Below are positions 6,625 through 10,449 of a stretch of 10,449 bases of DNA, in pieces (the first letter of the stretch is position 1; each line of letters begins with the position of its first letter). Under the pieces are notes generated by a model that saw only the letters and a program-made list of their open reading frames with translations, did no database searches and was not told where the DNA came from. Made by a program: the position numbers and the translations under genes. The DNA comes from an uncultured Shinella sp. (GTDB taxonomy: Bacteria; Pseudomonadota; Alphaproteobacteria; Rhizobiales; Rhizobiaceae), in the NCBI RefSeq assembly GCF_946479415.1, contig NZ_CAMLFY010000145.1:1-10449 (forward strand), given 5' to 3'.

Positions 6625-8058
6625 ATGGATCAGATCGGGTTTCTCGCGCCGCGGGCATCGGTGCTGTCGCGCCGTGGTGAAATCGTTGCCGATCTCGTCG
6701 ATCTCCTGCCGCCCGGCTGCCTCGTGCATGAACCGCGCGAACTGGTGCCCTTCGAAACGGATGCCTTTGTGTCCTATCGCCGGCTGCCGCTTGCCGTCGC
6801 ACTGCCGGAGACGACGCAGCAGGTCGCGGCGGTACTCAAATATTGCCATCGTTACGGCGTGCCCGTCGTGCCGCGCGGTGCGGGAACCTCGCTTTCGGGT
6901 GGAGCCATCCCGCAGGAGGATGCGGTCGTCATAGGCCTTTCCAAGATGTCGCGCATCCTGGACGTGGATTTCGCCAACCGCACCGCGACGGTGCAGGCCG
7001 GCGTCACCAATCTCGCGATATCGGAGGCCGTTTCCGCCGACGGCTATTTCTATGCGCCGGATCCAAGCTCGCAGCTCGCCTGTACGATCGGCGGCAATAT
7101 CGGCATGAATTCCGGCGGCGCGCACTGTCTGAAATACGGCGTGACGACCAACAACCTGCTCGGGGTCAAGCTTGTCATGGTCGACGGCACGATCCTCGAT
7201 CTCGGCGGCAAGGCGCTGGATGCCGGCGGGCTCGATCTTCTCGGCGTCGTCTGCGGCGGCGAGGGGCAATTGGGCATCGTCACGGAGGCGACGGTGCGCC
7301 TTATCGCCAGGCCGGAGGGCGCGCGCCCGGTGCTGTTCGGCTTCGACAGTTCGGAAGAGGCAGGCGCCTGCGTGGCCGATGTCATCGCGGCCGGCATCAT
7401 TCCCGTCGCCATCGAATTCATGGACAAGCCGGCCATCGAAATCTGCGAGGCCTTCGCCCATGCCGGTTATCCCATGGACGTCGAGGCGCTCCTGATCGTC
7501 GAGGTCGAGGGCTCGGAGGCGGAGATGGATACCATGCTCGCCAGCATCATCGAGATCGCCGGCCGCCACGGCGTCAAGGTCGTCAAGGAAAGCCAGTCGG
7601 CCACCGAGGCGGCGCTCATCTGGAAAGGGCGGAAGTCCGCCTTCGGCGCCACCGGCCGCATCGCCGACTATATCTGCATGGATGGCACCGTGCCGCTCGG
7701 CCAGCTGCCCGCCGTGCTGCGCGGCACCGCCGAGATCGTCGAAAAATACGGATTACGCGTCGCCAATGTCTTTCATGCCGGCGACGGCAACATGCATCCG
7801 CTGATCCTGTTCAACGCCAATGATCCCGAGGATGCCGCCAAGGCCGAGGCCGCCGGTAACGAGATCCTGAAACTCTGCGTCGATGTCGGCGGCTGCCTTA
7901 CCGGCGAACATGGTGTGGGCATCGAGAAACGCGACCTGATGCGCCATCAATACAGCGATGCCGATCTTGCCCAGCAGATGGCGGTGCGCGCCGCCTTCGA
8001 TCCGCAATGGCTGCTCAACCCGTCCAAAGTCTTCCCGCTCGAAGGGCGCCCCGCCTGA
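6625..8058 (+). CDS. glcD: Glycolate oxidase, FAD-binding catalytic subunit GlcD
   Basis: The catalytic subunit of the membrane-associated glycolate oxidase complex, oxidising glycolate to glyoxylate (D-lactate is a common alternative substrate) and passing electrons through GlcE and GlcF to the respiratory chain. It is 477 residues, normal for GlcD. The FAD-binding type-4 (PCMH) domain spans about 52-230, with VPRGAGTSLSGGAIP (82-96), the glycine-rich CTIGGNIGMNSGG (153-165) and GGEGQLGIVTEATVRL (211-226). The C-terminal FAD-oxidase domain carries the conserved NVFHAGDGNMHP (381-392) and CLTGEHGVGIEKR (424-436). It is the first gene of glcDEF and overlaps glcE by one base (TGATG), so translation is coupled. 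The upstream dyad suggests LysR control. Homologous D-2-hydroxyacid dehydrogenases exist, but the adjacent glcE and glcF make this call firm. Confidence 0.96.
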   Translation: MDQIGFLAPRASVLSRRGEIVADLVDLLPPGCLVHEPRELVPFETDAFVSYRRLPLAVALPETTQQVAAVLKYCHRYGVPVVPRGAGTSLSGGAIPQEDAVVIGLSKMSRILDVDFANRTATVQAGVTNLAISEAVSADGYFYAPDPSSQLACTIGGNIGMNSGGAHCLKYGVTTNNLLGVKLVMVDGTILDLGGKALDAGGLDLLGVVCGGEGQLGIVTEATVRLIARPEGARPVLFGFDSSEEAGACVADVIAAGIIPVAIEFMDKPAIEICEAFAHAGYPMDVEALLIVEVEGSEAEMDTMLASIIEIAGRHGVKVVKESQSATEAALIWKGRKSAFGATGRIADYICMDGTVPLGQLPAVLRGTAEIVEKYGLRVANVFHAGDGNMHPLILFNANDPEDAAKAEAAGNEILKLCVDVGGCLTGEHGVGIEKRDLMRHQYSDADLAQQMAVRAAFDPQWLLNPSKVFPLEGRPA

Positions 8059-9257
8059 TGACACCGATCCACGAACCGCTTTCCGAGGATGCTGCAAGCC
8101 GTCTCGTCCAGGTCGCCAGCCTCTCGAAATCCCCCTTCGTGATCAGGGGCGGCGGCACGCGCAGCCTGCACGGCCCGCCCGATGGCGCCGATGTGCTCTC
8201 CGCTCGCGGCCTAAACGGCATCGTCGCCTATAACCCCGCCGAAATGACCATGACGGCCCGCGCCGGCACGCCACTCGAGGTGGTGGAAGCCGCATTGGCT
8301 GAAAAGCGCCAGATGCTCGCCTTCGAGCCGAACGACCTGCGCGGCGTGCTCGGCTCCTCCGGTATTCCGACGATCGGCGGCGTCTTTGCCACCAATGCCT
8401 CCGGCCCGCGCCGCCTGACGGCGGGGGCGGCGCGCGACAGCCTGCTCGGCGTGCGCTTCGTCAACGGCAGGGGCGAGATCGTCAAGGCCGGCGGACGGGT
8501 GATGAAGAACGTCACCGGGCTTGATCTCGTCAAGCTGCTTGCCGGTTCGCACGGTTCGCTGGCGCTGCTGACGGAGGTCACCTTCCGCCTGCTGCCGGTG
8601 CCGGAAACATCGGCCACCATCGTCGTCTCCGATCTCAACGATGCCGAAGCCGCCGCCGCGATGGCGACGGCCATGTCGCTCTCGGTGGAGGTCTCGGGAG
8701 CGGCGCATCTGCCCGAAAGCGTGCGGGGCCGCTTCATCGGCGGCGCGCTGCCGCCGGGCGCCGCCACCGTGCTGCGCCTCGAAGGGCTCTCGGCCTCCGT
8801 CGCGGTGCGCAGTGAAAAGCTCGTGTCCGCCATGGCCCGTTTCGGCGTCGTTTCCCGCCTGGAGGCCGAGGGTACGAAACGCCTCTGGCGCGAAATCCGC
8901 GATGGCGCGCCCTATGCCGACGGCACGCCGCGCCCGCTCTGGCGTGTCTCGGTCGCGCCCATCGCCGGCCAGCAGCTCGTCGCGGCATTGCGCCTGGAAA
9001 TCGGCGTCGATGCCTTCTACGACTGGCAGGGCGGCCTCGTCTGGCTGCGCATGGAATCCGATCCCGAGGCAGCACTCCTGCGCCGCTACGTCAAGGCTGT
9101 CGGCGGCGGGCACGCGACGCTTCTCAGGGCACGTCCCGAAGTGCTGGCCGCGACACAGGCGTTCCAGCCGCAGGCGGAGGCGGTGACTTTGTTGCAGGCG
9201 CGGGTGAAGGCGAGTTTCGATCCGAATGGTTTGTTCGTGTCGCGGATGATGGGGTGA
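8058..9257 (+). CDS. glcE: Glycolate oxidase, FAD-binding subunit GlcE
   Basis: The second flavin-binding subunit of glycolate oxidase, needed for activity together with GlcD and GlcF. It is 399 residues. The N-terminal FAD-binding type-4 domain is clear, with VIRGGGTRSLHG (28-39), TIGGVFATNASGPRR (105-119) and GRVMKNVTGLDLVKLLAGS (146-164) followed by GSLALLTEVTFRLLP (166-180). The shorter C-terminal half lacks the GEHGVG and HAGDGN motifs of GlcD, as is usual for GlcE, and ends with SFDPNGLFVSRMMG. ATG at 8058 overlaps the glcD stop codon; an open frame extends upstream to 8007, but this lies inside glcD and the overlap start is the natural one. The next gene, glcF, is 178 nt downstream because a palindromic repeat lies between them, in contrast to the tight glcD-glcE junction. 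Confidence 0.95.
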   Translation: MTPIHEPLSEDAASRLVQVASLSKSPFVIRGGGTRSLHGPPDGADVLSARGLNGIVAYNPAEMTMTARAGTPLEVVEAALAEKRQMLAFEPNDLRGVLGSSGIPTIGGVFATNASGPRRLTAGAARDSLLGVRFVNGRGEIVKAGGRVMKNVTGLDLVKLLAGSHGSLALLTEVTFRLLPVPETSATIVVSDLNDAEAAAAMATAMSLSVEVSGAAHLPESVRGRFIGGALPPGAATVLRLEGLSASVAVRSEKLVSAMARFGVVSRLEAEGTKRLWREIRDGAPYADGTPRPLWRVSVAPIAGQQLVAALRLEIGVDAFYDWQGGLVWLRMESDPEAALLRRYVKAVGGGHATLLRARPEVLAATQAFQPQAEAVTLLQARVKASFDPNGLFVSRMMG

Positions 9258-9287
9258 GGACTGTATCGATGATCGAGTATGCCGCGC

Positions 9288-9407
9288 ACCCCCCTCTGCC
9301 CTGCCGGGCATCTCCCCCACAAGGGGGGAGATTGAATCGTGGCACCGCCTTGCCCCCAGCCGATCTCCCCCCCTGTGGGGGAGATGCCCGGCAGGGCAGA
9401 GGGGGGT
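9288..9407. repeat. RIME-like mosaic palindromic repeat between glcE and glcF
   Basis: Two 45-nt arms (9288-9332 and 9363-9407) are inverted copies differing at one base (A9322 against the G that pairs in the other arm), separated by a 30-nt spacer. Each arm is itself built from two smaller hairpins. In the left arm these are TGCCC/GGGCA (9297-9301 and 9306-9310) and ATCTCCCCC/GGGGGAGAT (9310-9318 and 9324-9332). This nested structure and the C-rich/G-rich core match the small intergenic repeats known from Rhizobiaceae (RIME type; named from memory). In RNA it could fold into one very stable long stem or four small ones, affecting mRNA stability or the glcE:glcF ratio. It carries no transposase. 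Confidence 0.85.
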
Positions 9408-9420
9408 ATGTCGCGGCCTC

Positions 9421-9425
9421 GGAGG
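9421..9425 (+). promoter_or_regulatory. Strong ribosome binding site of glcF
   Basis: GGAGG lies 10 nt before the glcF ATG at 9436 and 13 nt after the right arm of the repeat, so glcF can recruit its own ribosomes as long as the repeat hairpin does not hide this site. Confidence 0.65.
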
Positions 9426-9435
9426 GCGCCCGCTG

Positions 9436-10449
9436 ATGCAAACCAACTTCACCGCCGAGCAGCTTGCCGATCCGCATGTCGCGACATCTGAAAAGATCCT
9501 GCGCAAATGCGTACATTGCGGCTTCTGCACCGCCACCTGTCCCACCTATGTGACGCTCGGCAACGAGCTCGACAGCCCGCGCGGCCGCATCTATCTCATC
9601 AAGGACATGCTGGAAAACGGCCGCCCGGCCGATGCGCAAGTGGTGACCCATATCGACCGCTGCCTGTCGTGCCTCTCCTGCACGACGACCTGTCCCTCGG
9701 GCGTCGATTACATGCACCTCGTCGACCACGCCCGCATGCATATCGAAGAGACCTACCGGCGTCCGTTCTGGGACCGGCTGACGCGCGCCGTGCTGGCTGC
9801 GACGCTGCCCTATCCGAACCGTTTCCGCCTGGCGCTGAAGGCGGCAAACCTCGGCCGTCCCTTTGCCCGTCTTCTGAAGCGCTTCAAGCCGCTCGAACCC
9901 TTCGGCGTGATGCTCGACCTTGCGCCGCGCAAACTGCCGAAAGCGTCCGACAGCACAAGGCCCGGCACGCATCCGGCGGAAGGCATGCGCCGCGGGCGGG
10001 TCGCGATCCTCTCCGGCTGCGCCCAGCCGGTGCTGAAGCCCGAGATCAACGCGGCGACGATCCGCCTGCTCACCCGTTTCGGCGTGGAGGTCGTGGCGCC
10101 GGCGGGCGAGGTCTGCTGCGGCTCGCTCGTCCACCATATGGGCCGCGAGGCGCAGGCGCTGGAGGCGGCACGGCGCAATGTCGATGTCTGGCTCGGCGAG
10201 ATCGAAAAGGGTGGGCTCGATGCGATCATCATCACGGCCTCCGGCTGCGGCACGACGATCAAGGACTACGGCTTCATGCTGCGCCTCGACCCCGATTATG
10301 CGGAGAAGGCGGCGCGTGTCTCGGCGCTCGCGAAGGACATCACCGAATACCTCGCGACCCTCGGCCTGCCGCAGCAGGAGGCCAAAGGCCTGACGGTCGC
10401 CTATCACTCCGCCTGTTCCATGCAGCACGGACAGAAGATCACCATGGCG
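9436..10449 (+). CDS. glcF: Glycolate oxidase, iron-sulfur subunit GlcF, 3' end cut by window edge
   Basis: The Fe-S subunit of glycolate oxidase, carrying electrons from the GlcD/GlcE flavins to the quinone pool at the inner membrane. 338 residues are present; the family is usually a little over 400, so about the last quarter is missing. Two ferredoxin-type 4Fe-4S motifs are intact: CVHCGFCTATCP (Cys25, 28, 31, 35) and CLSCLSCTTTCP (Cys76, 79, 82, 86). The first cysteine-rich (CCG) domain follows, with LSGCAQPVLKPEIN (192-205), the EVCCGS pair (Cys227-228) and Cys271 in ASGCG. The second CCG domain begins at YHSACSMQHGQK (323-334), where the window ends. ATG at 9436 has GGAGG 10 nt upstream and yields the expected start just ahead of the first cluster. 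It is third in glcD-glcE-glcF, separated from glcE by the palindromic repeat. Confidence 0.95.
   Translation, partial: MQTNFTAEQLADPHVATSEKILRKCVHCGFCTATCPTYVTLGNELDSPRGRIYLIKDMLENGRPADAQVVTHIDRCLSCLSCTTTCPSGVDYMHLVDHARMHIEETYRRPFWDRLTRAVLAATLPYPNRFRLALKAANLGRPFARLLKRFKPLEPFGVMLDLAPRKLPKASDSTRPGTHPAEGMRRGRVAILSGCAQPVLKPEINAATIRLLTRFGVEVVAPAGEVCCGSLVHHMGREAQALEAARRNVDVWLGEIEKGGLDAIIITASGCGTTIKDYGFMLRLDPDYAEKAARVSALAKDITEYLATLGLPQQEAKGLTVAYHSACSMQHGQKITMA

Larger units (their letters stand above)
9269..9436 (+). other. Short ORF bridging glcE and glcF through the repeat
   Basis: ATG at 9269 has GAGGA at 9256-9260 (8 nt spacing), overlapping the glcE stop region. It opens a 55-codon frame that passes through the whole palindromic repeat and ends with TGA at 9434-9436, overlapping the glcF ATG (TGATG). 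The frame also extends back to GTG 9254, which overlaps the glcE stop. The predicted peptide is Pro/Gly/Arg-rich and repeat-derived (for example LPCRASPPQGGR), so a functional protein is unlikely. It could still keep ribosomes moving from glcE to glcF. Translation is not shown. Confidence 0.3.

Noticed and set aside
6619..7569. A 316-codon minus-strand ORF opposite glcD
   Set aside because: Antisense shadow of glcD, with no recognisable domain and no ribosome site noted.
8211..10428. Long minus-strand ORFs (444 codons at 8211-9545 and 434 codons at 9124-10428) opposite glcE and glcF
   Set aside because: They run antisense to glycolate oxidase genes with clear motifs; their composition mirrors complementary codon bias and part of them is translation of the palindromic repeat.

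Overview
The window looks like ordinary chromosome from an alphaproteobacterium of the Rhizobiaceae (Rhizobium/Agrobacterium/Ensifer type). This rests on high GC with strong third-position bias, the style of the glcD-glcE-glcF operon, a DUF3422 gene, and a rhizobial mosaic palindromic repeat (RIME-like) between glcE and glcF. The species cannot be fixed from the sequence alone. I see no tRNA, rRNA, CRISPR, phage or insertion sequence.

Left part (1-3659, all minus strand). Transcription probably runs from a FadR-type GntR regulator (2865-3659) through a Nudix hydrolase (2269-2784) and a PiT-type phosphate transporter (697-2199) into rsmE (1-686, cut at its 3' end by the window edge). The pit-rsmE pair is tightly spaced (10 nt). 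The other gaps are 69-80 nt, and one of them holds a small hairpin, so a single operon is possible but not certain.

Centre (3660-6520). A DUF3422 membrane protein (3793-5079, plus) is divergent from the GntR gene. It converges, with a 15-nt gap, on a minus-strand pair: a LysR-type regulator (5624-6520) followed 22 nt later by a small exported protein of unknown function (5095-5601).

Right part (6521-10449, plus). The three-subunit glycolate oxidase operon glcD-glcE-glcF oxidises glycolate to glyoxylate and passes electrons through flavin and Fe-S centres to the respiratory chain. glcF is cut by the window edge. The 104-nt gap between the LysR gene and glcD holds a textbook LysR-type dyad (AAGTGGT-N11-ACCACTT) and a second palindrome, which suggests the LysR protein controls glcDEF and/or itself. 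glcD and glcE overlap by one base. glcE and glcF are instead separated by 178 nt holding a near-perfect 45-bp inverted repeat, crossed by a short ribosome-bindable ORF that ends overlapping the glcF start.

Nothing here is clearly a new system. The items most worth checking are the repeat and its bridging ORF inside the glc operon, the LysR dyad at the glcD promoter, and the possibly leaderless GTG-started GntR gene.
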